Assembly: GCA_964551015.1 (NCBI GenBank)
Contig: CAZKBP010000036.1
Location: 1-61,437, forward strand
Direction: 5' to 3'
DNA: 61,437 bases
Source: CAZKBP01 sp964551015
Lineage (GTDB): Bacteria > Bacteroidota > Bacteroidia > Cytophagales > Microscillaceae
Position 1 is the stretch's first letter, and each line of letters opens with the position of its first letter. The notes under the pieces are model-generated. The model made no database searches. It was not told where the DNA came from and saw only the letters and a program-made list of their open reading frames with translations. A program made the position numbers and the translations under genes. Positions 1 through 9,452 of the stretch are shown here, one piece after another.

Positions 1-330
1 CTCAGACGTATCCAGACACGTCCCAGACGTATCCAGACACGTCCCAGACGTATCCCGACACGTCCCAGACGTATAGCCGACACGTTCGAGACGTATAGCC
101 GACACGTTCGAGACGTGTCCCGACACGTCCCAGACGTATCCAGACACGTTCCAGACGTATCCCCGACACGTTCGAGACGTATAGCAGACACGTTCGAGAC
201 GTGTCCAGACACGTCCCAGACGTATCCCGACACGTTCGAGACGTATCCCGACACGTCCCAGACGTATAGCCGACACGTCTCAGACGTATCCCGACACGTC
301 CCAGACGTATCCCGACACGTCCCAGACGTG
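1..330. repeat. 21/22-bp tandem minisatellite, truncated by window edge
   Basis: The hexamer AGACGT occurs 16 times, starting at 4, 25, 46, 67, 89, 111, 132, 153, 175, 197, 218, 239, 260, 282, 303 and 324. Ten intervals are 21 bp and five are 22 bp. Each unit reads roughly AGACGTATCCCGACACGTCC and carries two ACGT palindromes about one helical turn apart. The extra base in the longer units mostly comes from an ATAGC variant of the ATCC linker. Because 21 is a multiple of three, long open frames appear on both strands, but they change heptad register at each 22-bp unit and are not credible genes. The array ends in a T-rich stretch near 331 and continues beyond the left edge. Confidence 0.95.
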
Positions 331-374
331 TTTTTCTATATTTTAGAAGGATAAAAAACAAGAAAGCCCGTGGT

Positions 375-2087
375 TTAGAGCCAAATGATCAGTTCGTCTT
401 GCTGATACCATTCTTCAAAACAAGCTTGGTATTTGTCTTCAATCACGTTTCTTTTGATCTTGAGGGTGGGAGTCATTACGCCATTTTCCACGCTCCAAGA
501 CTCGGGCAGAATGATGAGGCGATGAATATGCTCATATTTATACACCTGAGCATTTACCTTTTCCAAATTTGCTTTTAAGCTTTTTTCTACCTCTGTCCGT
601 GGGGCTTTTTGGCCTGCTTCCGAAAGCGTAATCAGGGCAATGGGCTGAGGCAAATTCGTACCCACCACGCACATTTGCTCAATATGATCATTCAGAGCAA
701 AGCCAGATTCCAAAATAAAAGGCGAAACATACTCTCCCTTGGCGGTTTTGAAAATTTCTTTGACCCTACCCGTGATTTTGAGGAAGCCTTCTTCATCGAA
801 TTCTCCTTTGTCGCCCGTGCGCAGCCAGCCGTCTTGGAAGACACGCTCGGTCAGTGCGGGTTCTTTGTAGTAACCCTCCATCATCCATTCGGAGCGCATG
901 AGGATTTCGCCCGTGTCGGGGTCAATTTTGATCTCGCAGCCGGGCTGAGGCTTGCCAATCGTGCCGACCTTGAGATTGTCCTTGGGCATGATGGTGCAAG
1001 CGGCGGTATTTTCGGACATGCCGTAGCCCTCCCGAATACGCAAGCCCAGTTGATGATACCAAGCAATCAAGGAAGCAGGCATAGGGGCGGCTCCGGTGAG
1101 GATCATTTGGGCACGATCTAGCCCCAGACCTTTTTTGATTCTTTTTTTGACCAAACCCGAGACAATAGGAATTTTGAAAAGGCGGTCTAATTTTTCTTGG
1201 GGGATTTTGGCCAGAATTCCCTGTTGGAATTTGGCCCAAATGCGAGGTACAGCCAAGAAGTGCGTAGGACGGGTTTCGGCCAGATTTTGGGCAAATGTCT
1301 CCAAAGATTCCACGAATGAAATTTTACCGCCCGATGTAATGCTCCCTGACTCCACCACGATGCGTTCGGCCATATGATTGAGGGGCAGATAAGAAAAGTA
1401 GCGGGGATTATCGAGTTGTACTTCGTCGTTTTTGCGGGTAGCTTCGTAGACTCTGGCAAAAGCATAATAGGTAAGCATTACGCCCTTAGGCTTACCCGTG
1501 GTACCCGAAGTATAGCAAATGGTAATCAAATCGGAGAGGGCTGGTTTGTAATTTTCTTGCAAAGGCTCGTACTTGTTCATCAAATCTTCCCATTTCCAGA
1601 AATTTTCTCCTTGAACCTCCGCGGCACCCGGATAGTGCGGGTAGGTAATGACTTGAATATCCTCGGGAATGCCTGCTTGCATCTGCTCCCAATTGTCCAA
1701 TTTGCCCACGAACAAAGCCTTGGTATCGCTATGCTCCAAGACCTGGGCGAGTTGGTCGGCCGCCAGAGTCGGAAACAAAGGCACGGAGATATGCCCGCTC
1801 ATCATAATCGCCAAATCGCTGATGACCCAATGGGCGCAGTTTTTAGAGACAATTCCGATGTGGCTCTTGGGGGGCAGATGCATGGCTTGGAGGGCTAAGG
1901 CCATGCGTCGAGCCTGCTGTCCGACTTCTTGCCAAGTGTAGACGATCCATTGGTCGCCTTGGGGTTGGCAGAGGTAGATTTCTTGGGCTTTGACTTTTTC
2001 CCAGTGGTAGAAATGCTCGATGAGGGTTTGGAGGCCACTTTCGGCCATTTTTTGTTTGCGTTCGGGGGCGATTTCCAGTGTATGCAT
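375..2087 (-). CDS. Long-chain acyl-CoA synthetase (AMP-forming)
   Basis: This 570-residue member of the ANL superfamily (COG1022-like) activates a fatty acid with ATP and then forms the CoA thioester. The AMP-binding loop YTSGTTGKPKG lies at residues 192-202. GYGMSE at 354-359 is the adenine motif, TGD at 424-426 binds ribose, and the hinge with the C-terminal catalytic lysine region follows at about 440-456. There is no signal peptide, so the protein is cytoplasmic or peripheral to the membrane. The start is an ATG. It stands alone between the minisatellite and a 290-bp gap before rnr. Chain-length preference cannot be read from the sequence. Confidence 0.9.
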   Translation of the reverse strand: MHTLEIAPERKQKMAESGLQTLIEHFYHWEKVKAQEIYLCQPQGDQWIVYTWQEVGQQARRMALALQAMHLPPKSHIGIVSKNCAHWVISDLAIMMSGHISVPLFPTLAADQLAQVLEHSDTKALFVGKLDNWEQMQAGIPEDIQVITYPHYPGAAEVQGENFWKWEDLMNKYEPLQENYKPALSDLITICYTSGTTGKPKGVMLTYYAFARVYEATRKNDEVQLDNPRYFSYLPLNHMAERIVVESGSITSGGKISFVESLETFAQNLAETRPTHFLAVPRIWAKFQQGILAKIPQEKLDRLFKIPIVSGLVKKRIKKGLGLDRAQMILTGAAPMPASLIAWYHQLGLRIREGYGMSENTAACTIMPKDNLKVGTIGKPQPGCEIKIDPDTGEILMRSEWMMEGYYKEPALTERVFQDGWLRTGDKGEFDEEGFLKITGRVKEIFKTAKGEYVSPFILESGFALNDHIEQMCVVGTNLPQPIALITLSEAGQKAPRTEVEKSLKANLEKVNAQVYKYEHIHRLIILPESWSVENGVMTPTLKIKRNVIEDKYQACFEEWYQQDELIIWL

Positions 2088-2182
2088 GTTTGTTTATAAT
2101 TTTTCTTCCTTCTATACAAAAATAAACAAACATTTGGATTTTGGAAGGAATTGTTGGGTACAGGTTGGTTGAGGAGCCTAGA

Positions 2183-2325
2183 GTATACACACATTTCTCA
2201 TCATGAGATTAATGAGATCTATTTTTTCATTCCAGAACCCCTCCTGTCATCCTGAGTGCCTATGCTTAGCCAGCAGGTGGCTCTTCTAACAAGACCCTTG
2301 GCAGGGTGACAAAATGTGTATATAC
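2183..2325. repeat. Intergenic imperfect palindrome
   Basis: The gap between rnr and the acyl-CoA synthetase contains an inverted repeat. TGTCATCCTG at 2245-2254 faces CAGGGTGACA at 2302-2311 with one mismatch. Outside it, TATACACACATTT near 2183 faces AAATGTGTATATA near 2313, imperfectly. The arrangement resembles a small palindromic interspersed repeat or a degenerate MITE. Copies elsewhere in the genome cannot be seen from this window. Confidence 0.5.
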
Positions 2326-2378
2326 GGTAGGTCAGAGGGCAGACCTGAGGTTAATTCGCTGGAGTCGCGTTTGAGCCA

Positions 2379-4559
2379 TTAAGCAAAAACCAAATCCATG
2401 GTTCTTTTCTCGAGGTTGGTTTCTTTGACTTTGACCTTGACGGAGTCGCCAAAGGCAATGATTTTTTTATTACGCTTGCCAATGACACGGTAATTTTCAG
2501 AATCTAGCTCGTAGAAATCGTCCACGATGTCGCTCATGCGTACCATGCCTTCGCACTTGGTTTCATTGATTTCCACATAAACGCCCCACTCGGTTACGCC
2601 TGTTACCACGCCATCAAAGGCACGGCGGGTGTCCATATTTTGCATAAATTCTACCTGTTTGTATTTGATAGAAGCGCGTTCGGCGTCAGCGGCTTTTTTC
2701 TCGCGGTCGGTAGAGTGCTGGCATTTTTCCTCGTATTTTTTCTGATTTTCGGAGCGTTTTCCATCCAAATAACGCTGTAAGAGGCGATGCGCCATCATAT
2801 CGGGATAGCGACGAATGGGCGAGGTAAAATGCGTATAATGCTGAAAAGCCAAACCAAAATGCCCAATGGCTTCGGTACTATAGCGTGCTTTGGCCATGGT
2901 ACGAATGGCTAAGGACTGCAAAATATCTTGCTGGGGCGTGTTGGTAGTTTTTTGTACGAGTTTATTGATGGAGCTAGAAACGGCTTTGCCGTTCAGGGCA
3001 ATGTCGTGGCCGAATTTCTTGGCGAAAACCGAGAAATTTTGCAGTTTATCGGCATCGGGTTTTTCGTGAATTCGGTAAACCATTGTTTTGGGGCGGTCAT
3101 TATCTTTGAGGCCGTGGACAAACTCGGCCACTTTTTTATTAGCCAAGAGCATAAACTCCTCGATGAGCTTGTGGGCATCTTTGCGCTCTTTGATGTAGAT
3201 GCTCATCGGGCGTCCGTCTTCATCCAGTTGGAATTTGACCTCCAAGGTTTCAAAATTGATGGCTCCTTCTTTGAAACGCTGGGCATTGAGCTTTTTGGCG
3301 ATGTCGTTTAGTACTTGTAACTCTCTGGCAAAATCCCCTTCTCGATTGTCAATCACTTCCTGCGCTTCTTCGTAAGCAAAGCGACGGTCAGAGTGGATGA
3401 TGGTGCGTCCGAACCACTGTTGGGTTACGTTACCCTCGATATCAATATCAAATACCGCCGAGAAAGTCAGGCGATCTTCGTGGGGTTTGAGGGAGCAAAG
3501 TTCATTCGAGAGCTTTTCGGGAAGCATGGGAATTACTCGATCTACCAAATAGACAGAAGTAGCCCGGCGAAAAGCTTCTTCTTCTAGGGCGGTATTGGGG
3601 CGCACGTAATGGGTTACATCGGCAATGTGTACGCCAATTTCCCAGCGATTATCACCCATGGGGCGGATGGAGAGGGCATCATCAAAATCCTTGGCGTCGG
3701 CTGGGTCAATGGTAAAAGTAGGAATATGGCGAAAATCACGGCGTTTTTTGATTTCGGTTTTGGTAACCCGGGAGCGAATGCGACGGGCTTCGTCCATGAC
3801 GTGGTCGGGAAATTTGAGGGGTAGATCAAACTCCGCTAAGATAGCGTGCATTTCGGTATGGTGTTCTCCGGCTTTACCGAGCACCTCTTGTACAACGCCC
3901 ACGGGGCTATTTTTCTCGTCGTGCCATTGCTTGATTTTGACGATGACTTTATCTCCGTTTTTGGCTTTTTTGGTAGCGTTGTTGGGAACGAAGATATCCA
4001 GGTGCATTTTTTTGCTGTCGGCAATGACAAAGGCGTAGCGTTCGGAGAGTTCAATTTTGCCGACAAATTCATCTCGCCTACGTTCTAAAATTTCTACAAT
4101 GCTTCCTTCGGGACGGCGTCCTTCGGCGTAGCTATGCACCTTTACTTTTACTTTGTCACCATCTAGGGCGAAGTTGATATCATCGCTACCGACCCAAATA
4201 TCCTCTTCAAAATCATCGCTAATGATAAAAGCAAAGCGCGGATTCACAAAATCCACGATTCCTTCCACGGTGGGGAAGGCTTGATTGCTTTTAAAGTTAC
4301 CATCTTGGGTCATTTGTACCTTGCCTCGGTCGGTTAGGTATTCTAAGTCTTCGGCCACTTTCATCTTGGCCGATTTATTACGGATCTTGAGATTCTTAAA
4401 AATCTGTTTGATGCTGTAGCTTTTGGCAGCATTCTCGCCTAAAAAGCGGCTTAGTTCTTCACGGTAATTTTTAACTCTGGTTTGTTTCTTTCCTTTGGTC
4501 TGGGAGTTCTTCTCGTTTTTGGAAGGCTTGTTTTTCAATTTTTTCGTCTTTTTTGTCAT
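2379..4559 (-). CDS. rnr: Ribonuclease R
   Basis: This 726-residue 3'-5' exoribonuclease of the RNB family degrades structured RNA. It opens with a lysine-rich tail (1-30) and a winged-helix region (about 30-90). Cold-shock-like OB folds (about 95-230) follow. In the RNB catalytic core, the segment at 283-297 carries the metal-binding aspartates D285, D291, D293 and D294. A C-terminal S1 domain (about 640-726) completes the standard architecture. The start is the ATG preceding the basic tail. It lies 104 bp downstream of the ABC ATPase gene on the same strand, so cotranscription is possible but not shown. Confidence 0.95.
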   Translation of the reverse strand: MTKKTKKLKNKPSKNEKNSQTKGKKQTRVKNYREELSRFLGENAAKSYSIKQIFKNLKIRNKSAKMKVAEDLEYLTDRGKVQMTQDGNFKSNQAFPTVEGIVDFVNPRFAFIISDDFEEDIWVGSDDINFALDGDKVKVKVHSYAEGRRPEGSIVEILERRRDEFVGKIELSERYAFVIADSKKMHLDIFVPNNATKKAKNGDKVIVKIKQWHDEKNSPVGVVQEVLGKAGEHHTEMHAILAEFDLPLKFPDHVMDEARRIRSRVTKTEIKKRRDFRHIPTFTIDPADAKDFDDALSIRPMGDNRWEIGVHIADVTHYVRPNTALEEEAFRRATSVYLVDRVIPMLPEKLSNELCSLKPHEDRLTFSAVFDIDIEGNVTQQWFGRTIIHSDRRFAYEEAQEVIDNREGDFARELQVLNDIAKKLNAQRFKEGAINFETLEVKFQLDEDGRPMSIYIKERKDAHKLIEEFMLLANKKVAEFVHGLKDNDRPKTMVYRIHEKPDADKLQNFSVFAKKFGHDIALNGKAVSSSINKLVQKTTNTPQQDILQSLAIRTMAKARYSTEAIGHFGLAFQHYTHFTSPIRRYPDMMAHRLLQRYLDGKRSENQKKYEEKCQHSTDREKKAADAERASIKYKQVEFMQNMDTRRAFDGVVTGVTEWGVYVEINETKCEGMVRMSDIVDDFYELDSENYRVIGKRNKKIIAFGDSVKVKVKETNLEKRTMDLVFA

Positions 4560-4663
4560 AAGAGCTTATTTTTTATGGGTAGGGGGCTGGTCGCGGAGGT
4601 GCTTTACCTCAGCTATTTTACAATCAATCTTAGTCGTGTGGTCAGCGTGGGCGAGTACCTTAA

Positions 4664-6493
4664 TCATTTTTTCATTTTTCTTCTCAACTGTGCTTTACGG
4701 ATATCTTCGAGGGTTCCTTTGGGGATAGAGTGGATTAATTTTTTAGTGTAATCGGTTTTTTGATTTTCATAAATTTCTTCTGCGTAATCAATCTCTTCAA
4801 TTTTACCCTTATTCATCACGATGATCCGATCGGACATAAACTTAACTACGGACAAATCGTGCGAAATGAAGATATAAGTCAAATTAAATTTTTCTTTCAA
4901 TTCATTGAGCAGATTCAGCACTTGTGCCTGCACGGATACGTCCAGTGCCGAAACAGACTCATCTGCAATAATAAACTTCGGATTGAGGGCTAAGGTTCGA
5001 GCAATTGCGATTCTTTGCCGTTGACCGCCCGAAAATTCGTGTGGATAGCGATTAAAGAAGTCAGCTTGGAGATTAACTGTTTCTAGCAGATCGATTACCT
5101 TGTCTTTTCTTTGGCGGTCATTATCCAAAACTTTATGTAAGCGCATAGGTTCTAGAATGCTACGCCCGATGGTAATACGGGGGTTGAGGGCAGAATAAGG
5201 GTCTTGAAAAATGATCTGCATGTCCTTGCGTAGTCTCCTGAGTTCTTTACGACTATATTCGTTAATGCGCTTATCTTCAAAAACAATCTGTCCTGCGGTA
5301 GGTTCTACTAATCTCAAAATAGTTCTCCCTAAGGTGGTTTTACCACAGCCCGACTCACCGACTAAGCCTACGGTTTCACCAGGATAAACCTCGAAGCTAA
5401 CATCATCTACGGCCTTTACGAATTGCTGTGCCTTACGGAAAATTCCTTTGCGAATGGGAAAATAAGTTTTCAGGTTTTTCACATTCAAGATAGGAGTCTT
5501 TTTGACCAGCTCTTGGTGTCTCTCCTGAATTTCATCTTCGGTCAAGAAATTAAACAGTAGGGCTTCTCCCACCGAGGCATATTTATGGTTGGGTTTCTCA
5601 ATGATTTCTCCTCTTTCATTAACTTCCATGAAATCGTTCACGGTGGGTAGGACTTTCATTTTGATATCCAAGCGAGGACGGCAAGCCAATAATCCCTTCG
5701 TGTAAGGATGTTTGGGATCATCGAAGATATTCCAAGTATCGTCTTTTTCCATCACTTGACCTCGGAACATGACCATGACTCTATCGGCAATTTCGGCGAT
5801 CACGCCCAAGTCGTGCGTGATAAAAATAATGGAAGTTCCGTCTTCGTCCCGGATGGTTTGGAGAAGATCAAGGATAGATTTTTGTACGGTCACATCCAGT
5901 GCCGTGGTAGGTTCGTCAGCGATCAAGAGGGAGGGGCTACAAGAAAGTGCCATGGCAATCATGACTCTTTGTTTTTGTCCGCCGGAGATTTCGTGCGGAA
6001 AAGTGTTAAACTTTCGCTCGGGTTCGGGCAGTCTTACTTTACGAAATAGCTCCAGGGTTCGTGCTTTTGCTTCCTTACGACTGAGCTCTGGTTCGTGCAA
6101 AAGGATGGATTCCATGACCTGATTGCCACAGGTATAGACGGGGTTTAGCGCCGTCATGGGTTCTTGGAAGATCATCGCAATTTCTTTGCCTCGGATTTGG
6201 CGCATTTCTCGGTCAGAAAGCTGGGTTAGGTCTATTTTTCCCAAGGAGGGCGAATGAAAGATGATTTCACCCTGCGTAATCTGCCCTGCGGGTTGGGGAA
6301 TCAGCCCCATGATCGCCAAGGAAGAAACGGATTTACCAGAGCCTGACTCTCCCACGATGCCAATGGTTTCGCCTTTTTGCAATTTGAAACTCACATCATT
6401 GACCGCTTTGACTGATCCAGTATCCGAATAAAAAGTAACTTCTAGATTTTTAACTTCTAGTATATGATCTTCCGCAATATGATTCGATGACAT
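4664..6493 (-). CDS. Double ABC ATPase, DppD-DppF fusion (peptide-type transporter)
   Basis: This 609-residue protein carries two nucleotide-binding domains in tandem, like E. coli YejF or GsiA. The first Walker A GESGSGKS is at 48-55 with signature ISGGQKQR. A second Walker A GESGCGKT with signature FSGGQRQR lies in the C-terminal half. Both halves keep Walker B and D-loop aspartates and the oligopeptide-family C-terminal extension. Such proteins energise di/oligopeptide or nickel importers. No permease or binding protein gene is present in this window, so the membrane partners must be elsewhere and the substrate is unknown. Confidence 0.9.
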   Translation of the reverse strand: MSSNHIAEDHILEVKNLEVTFYSDTGSVKAVNDVSFKLQKGETIGIVGESGSGKSVSSLAIMGLIPQPAGQITQGEIIFHSPSLGKIDLTQLSDREMRQIRGKEIAMIFQEPMTALNPVYTCGNQVMESILLHEPELSRKEAKARTLELFRKVRLPEPERKFNTFPHEISGGQKQRVMIAMALSCSPSLLIADEPTTALDVTVQKSILDLLQTIRDEDGTSIIFITHDLGVIAEIADRVMVMFRGQVMEKDDTWNIFDDPKHPYTKGLLACRPRLDIKMKVLPTVNDFMEVNERGEIIEKPNHKYASVGEALLFNFLTEDEIQERHQELVKKTPILNVKNLKTYFPIRKGIFRKAQQFVKAVDDVSFEVYPGETVGLVGESGCGKTTLGRTILRLVEPTAGQIVFEDKRINEYSRKELRRLRKDMQIIFQDPYSALNPRITIGRSILEPMRLHKVLDNDRQRKDKVIDLLETVNLQADFFNRYPHEFSGGQRQRIAIARTLALNPKFIIADESVSALDVSVQAQVLNLLNELKEKFNLTYIFISHDLSVVKFMSDRIIVMNKGKIEEIDYAEEIYENQKTDYTKKLIHSIPKGTLEDIRKAQLRRKMKK

Positions 6494-6586
6494 AGGGAGA
6501 TGTGCTAAGTTTGACGCTCAGGCTAATTTGAAAAGCATCTCAGTTTTTCATAAGCCAATACTTATAAAATCGTACCACTTTTTACT

Positions 6587-6994
6587 TTACAGGTGCAATA
6601 CGCCCTCTAGTGCGAGCATATCTATTTTGATAAAGTTGGCTTCAACAATACTTTCGGGTACGAAGATAAACTTTTTATCGTAAATCTGTTCCTTTACGTA
6701 ATAGCTTAGCCAATATTCATTGTAGAGATGAAATACCTCTGGAACAATCCGTTCTACCTGTGTAAAATCTCTTGCTCCCAGATGCCCGATTACATGACGA
6801 AGTACCGAAGTTTTTTGTTCATTTCCACCTTCATTGGGCCCATAACCCTTGGCGGTAATCAGTACATTTTCTAAGGCAAAGTCATTTTGATTAAGGAGAT
6901 AAGTATACCAATCAAAGTCTCCTGATTTGCTTTGGCGGCGGGCGATAGCCATCTGTACCCCTTCAACGGGAGGGAAATCTATATCTTTTTTCAT
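6587..6994 (-). CDS. Conserved-looking hypothetical protein, 135 aa
   Basis: I do not recognise a named family. The protein is soluble with no signal peptide. It has an alternating hydrophobic pattern around ALENVLITAKGYGPNEGG and a hydrophobic C-terminus, suggesting a compact alpha/beta fold. It starts with an ATG and lies downstream of the PGI/PMI gene on the same strand, separated by 134 bp that contain a perfect 12-bp inverted repeat. Codon use and amino-acid composition look like those of its neighbours, so I take it as a real gene. Confidence 0.7.
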   Translation of the reverse strand: MKKDIDFPPVEGVQMAIARRQSKSGDFDWYTYLLNQNDFALENVLITAKGYGPNEGGNEQKTSVLRHVIGHLGARDFTQVERIVPEVFHLYNEYWLSYYVKEQIYDKKFIFVPESIVEANFIKIDMLALEGVLHL

Positions 6995-7021
6995 ATCCTG
7001 AGTAAGTAATCAGGGTTGAGG

Positions 7022-7112
7022 GGTCAGCTTTCACTTAAAACACTAATTAAAAATGTTTTTGGCTCAAAACCGCTGCTAGACAAGCTCTCTTGATACTCAC
7101 TGAAAGCTGACC
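7022..7112. repeat. Inverted repeat in intercistronic gap
   Basis: GGTCAGCTTTCA at 7022-7033 is perfectly complementary to TGAAAGCTGACC at 7101-7112, with a 67-base loop. It lies just after the stop codon of the PGI/PMI gene and before the 135-aa gene, so it could end or attenuate transcription of the first. A related word (CAGCTT..CAGCACTC) forms the palindrome after yraN at 9816-9853. Confidence 0.6.
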
Positions 7113-7128
7113 ACTGAAAGCTATATAA

Positions 7129-8127
7129 CTAAAGCTTGGCTAATTCTCCTTTCAAGTAGTTAATCACTTTGATTTCAAATACATCTACTTGGTTTAGCTC
7201 TGATAAGAAGAATGAAATCCAATCAAAAAGGTGTATTAAATAAATATTTTGAGCGATAAAAGAAGTTCCTTCGGGCTGAATATCTAAAACCTGGAAAGCC
7301 TTCTCTGCAAAAATAGGCTTACAAATTTCCATCCGACGGCTAACGCGCTCGTGCTCAAAACCGTGGCGGATCATCAATACGACGGTATTTTGGTAAACTT
7401 CTCTGATTAAGCCCCAGCCTACCAGCTCGTTGTGGTTCATTTCTGGCATCACGTTGATATGGCAGAGTTGCTTGGCATTCTCATTGATTTGCTGTTGAAA
7501 ACGGGTGATGGTAGCACCCAGTTGCGTGTCTGCATAAACGATGGGGCTTTTCCCAAAAATCGCGTGAGCAAGCTCTTGGGCTTTGGCGATGATGGTTTCT
7601 TTCTGCTCCGTAATCAAGGTAGCTGCTTCTTTGAGGTCTTTGCTAAAAAAGCCATTGACCAATTTGTATCCTTTCAGGACAAACAGTAGCTGTGTGAGGG
7701 AATAACCCACGAAAGCACGCGGGCAGGGAGCTTCGTTGGGAATCTGAACGTGGTCGAAGTGGTTTTTCTGGGCAATTTCCAGCATATTACCGCCAGAAGT
7801 GATGCAAAAGATATGAGCTTTTTTCTTTATCGCTTTTTCCAAAGCCATCAAGGTCTCTTCTGTACCACCCGAAAAAGAGCAAGCAATAAAGAGGGTGTGT
7901 TGATTCACAAAATTAGGAATGTCATAGGTTTTGGTAATCACGTAGGGTACTTTTAACCGATCGGCTACGAAAGACGCTACGATGTTGGCGCCGATACCAG
8001 AACCACCCAAACCAGCTACTACCACATTTCTGATCTCTTGTTTGGGTTCACTAAATTCAATTTTCTGTCCAATTTTTATGGCGTTTTGGAGTTGGTCGCT
8101 AAAACCATCAATTAGTTCTCTCATCAT
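7129..8127 (-). CDS. Bifunctional phosphoglucose/phosphomannose isomerase (SIS family)
   Basis: This 332-residue protein belongs to the archaeal-type PGI/PMI family. It interconverts glucose-6-P or mannose-6-P with fructose-6-P, feeding glycolysis and sugar-nucleotide synthesis. The first SIS domain shows GLGGSGIG and then CSFSGGTEET, the phosphosugar-binding serines. The segment EMNHNELVGW carries the catalytic glutamate and histidine of the family. A TTG nine bases upstream also opens the frame, but ATG at 8127 is preferred. The soluble C-terminal half contains the second SIS domain. Confidence 0.88.
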   Translation of the reverse strand: MMRELIDGFSDQLQNAIKIGQKIEFSEPKQEIRNVVVAGLGGSGIGANIVASFVADRLKVPYVITKTYDIPNFVNQHTLFIACSFSGGTEETLMALEKAIKKKAHIFCITSGGNMLEIAQKNHFDHVQIPNEAPCPRAFVGYSLTQLLFVLKGYKLVNGFFSKDLKEAATLITEQKETIIAKAQELAHAIFGKSPIVYADTQLGATITRFQQQINENAKQLCHINVMPEMNHNELVGWGLIREVYQNTVVLMIRHGFEHERVSRRMEICKPIFAEKAFQVLDIQPEGTSFIAQNIYLIHLFDWISFFLSELNQVDVFEIKVINYLKGELAKL

Positions 8128-8239
8128 GATGCTCAAAATTTACTAAGTTTCAGGTGTAACTCTTTGAAGGAACGGTACTTCCTTGGTGCAAAGTAAGTTA
8201 ATTGCACAACCAATGACAACAAAAATCGGGGAAAGCCTC

Positions 8240-9334
8240 TTACCAAACCAGCCCCAAACGGAGGTCAAGAAAATCCGCTACATTCCCGTGAGCCTTCAAG
8301 TTGACTCCTATCTGGAAAGGGCCAGCTACTTTATAGGCTAATCCATATCTTTGATAAAGCTGTGAAGTCTCAAAATCTTTCCGATAAACGTAGATGGCCA
8401 AAGCTTGGGAGAACACAAAGCGACCCAAAAGTAGCTCGTGCCCTAGCAAGAGGCTTCCTTTCACGGGGCTATCGGGTTGTTCTCTCCTTTGAAGCTTACT
8501 CTGAGTAGCGCGATCAATGATCCATTCTGTTCCCGCGGTCAAGACGCTCAGGCGGCTCACACGTTTTCCGATGCCACCGTAAAACCCTGAAATCCAGTAT
8601 CGCTGCTCATCCAGATTGGTTTTGGCACTAGCAAAGAGGGCGAGCTGGAGGCGAAACGACCGATTCTCGTCCGCACGCCAATCGGATTTTTCTCGCTGGG
8701 GAAAAGCCACGCTTTGCAATAAGTAGTCTAGACCTAAGGTAGCCGTGGGAAAATTGATTCCCTTGTTGGGTTCTTTAATTCCCCCATTAGAAATATGATT
8801 GTAAGTTCCGCCCAATCGTAAATTCCAGCGAGGATGCAAGCGATAATTAAGAAAAAAATTGACCCCCAATAAAAAGCTCAGAGGAGCACTATAAAACAAA
8901 TTTTCTGGGTTCGTCTCCACATCATAGACTTGATCGAGAAAAGCCAGTCCCACGGTCAAGCGAAAGGATGCATTCAAGCGTTTCTGGGGGAAAATATAAG
9001 GCTCAAAAAAAGCCGTCGTTACCAAGGTACTTCCCAAAATATCGGGATTAGCAAAATTAAAATAACCCAAACCAAAGCCCACGCGAGGGTAAGTTCCAAA
9101 AGTATTCCAGGCGTGTTCACTATTCAAGTGCCAGCTTACTTCTGCTTCCATCCCCCACGGGTTGGAGTCAGCGATATCAGCAATACTTTTTGAATGAGGA
9201 ATAATGAATCCATAATGCCCCTTCAAGCCCAAAGCCAAAGGGTTTGCTTGGTAGCCAGATTCTTGTGCGTAAATTTGGCAAGTACTGACTAATAAAAGAA
9301 GGGGAATCCATAATGAATGGTGCTTGGTTATCAT
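8240..9334 (-). CDS. PagL-like lipid A 3-O-deacylase (outer-membrane barrel)
   Basis: A signal peptide (hydrophobic stretch ending at YAQ) precedes a beta-barrel-like pattern. The segment NHISNGG holds the conserved His and Ser of the PagL family, at H180 and S182 counted from the preferred ATG at 9334. A GTG twelve bases upstream also opens the frame. At 364 residues it is about twice the length of Pseudomonas PagL. The extra C-terminal half probably adds further strands. Expected location is the outer membrane, acting on lipid A acyl chains. It is a single-gene unit with a -7-like box upstream. Confidence 0.75.
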   Translation of the reverse strand: MITKHHSLWIPLLLLVSTCQIYAQESGYQANPLALGLKGHYGFIIPHSKSIADIADSNPWGMEAEVSWHLNSEHAWNTFGTYPRVGFGLGYFNFANPDILGSTLVTTAFFEPYIFPQKRLNASFRLTVGLAFLDQVYDVETNPENLFYSAPLSFLLGVNFFLNYRLHPRWNLRLGGTYNHISNGGIKEPNKGINFPTATLGLDYLLQSVAFPQREKSDWRADENRSFRLQLALFASAKTNLDEQRYWISGFYGGIGKRVSRLSVLTAGTEWIIDRATQSKLQRREQPDSPVKGSLLLGHELLLGRFVFSQALAIYVYRKDFETSQLYQRYGLAYKVAGPFQIGVNLKAHGNVADFLDLRLGLVW

Positions 9335-9370
9335 ATTTGCTATCACCTGTGAGTGTATTACTATCTAAGG

Positions 9371-9378
9371 CAAAGATA
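9371..9378 (-). promoter_or_regulatory. Bacteroidota -7 box for the PagL-like gene
   Basis: On the minus strand this reads TATCTTTG, matching the TAnnTTTG -7 element, 36 bases before the ATG at 9334. No TTTG was found at the expected -33 distance, so support is partial. Confidence 0.4.
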
Positions 9379-9452
9379 AAAAATCTATTTGCCTAATAAA
9401 AAAAGAGTTGACCTCTGCTTATCTTTATGCATTTGAAAGAAAAAAGTTGCTT

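Noticed and set aside
1..330. CRISPR array
   Set aside because: Units are contiguous with no unique spacers.
2..361. Long open frames on both strands in the left-edge repeat
   Set aside because: They arise because the 21-bp unit is a multiple of three. Heptads change register at each 22-bp unit, and there is no gene-like composition.
1374..1898. Large antisense ORF inside the acyl-CoA synthetase gene
   Set aside because: Shadow of a well-supported gene with no motifs of its own. The same applies to other antisense frames, for example in rnr, aspA and the SpoIIE gene.
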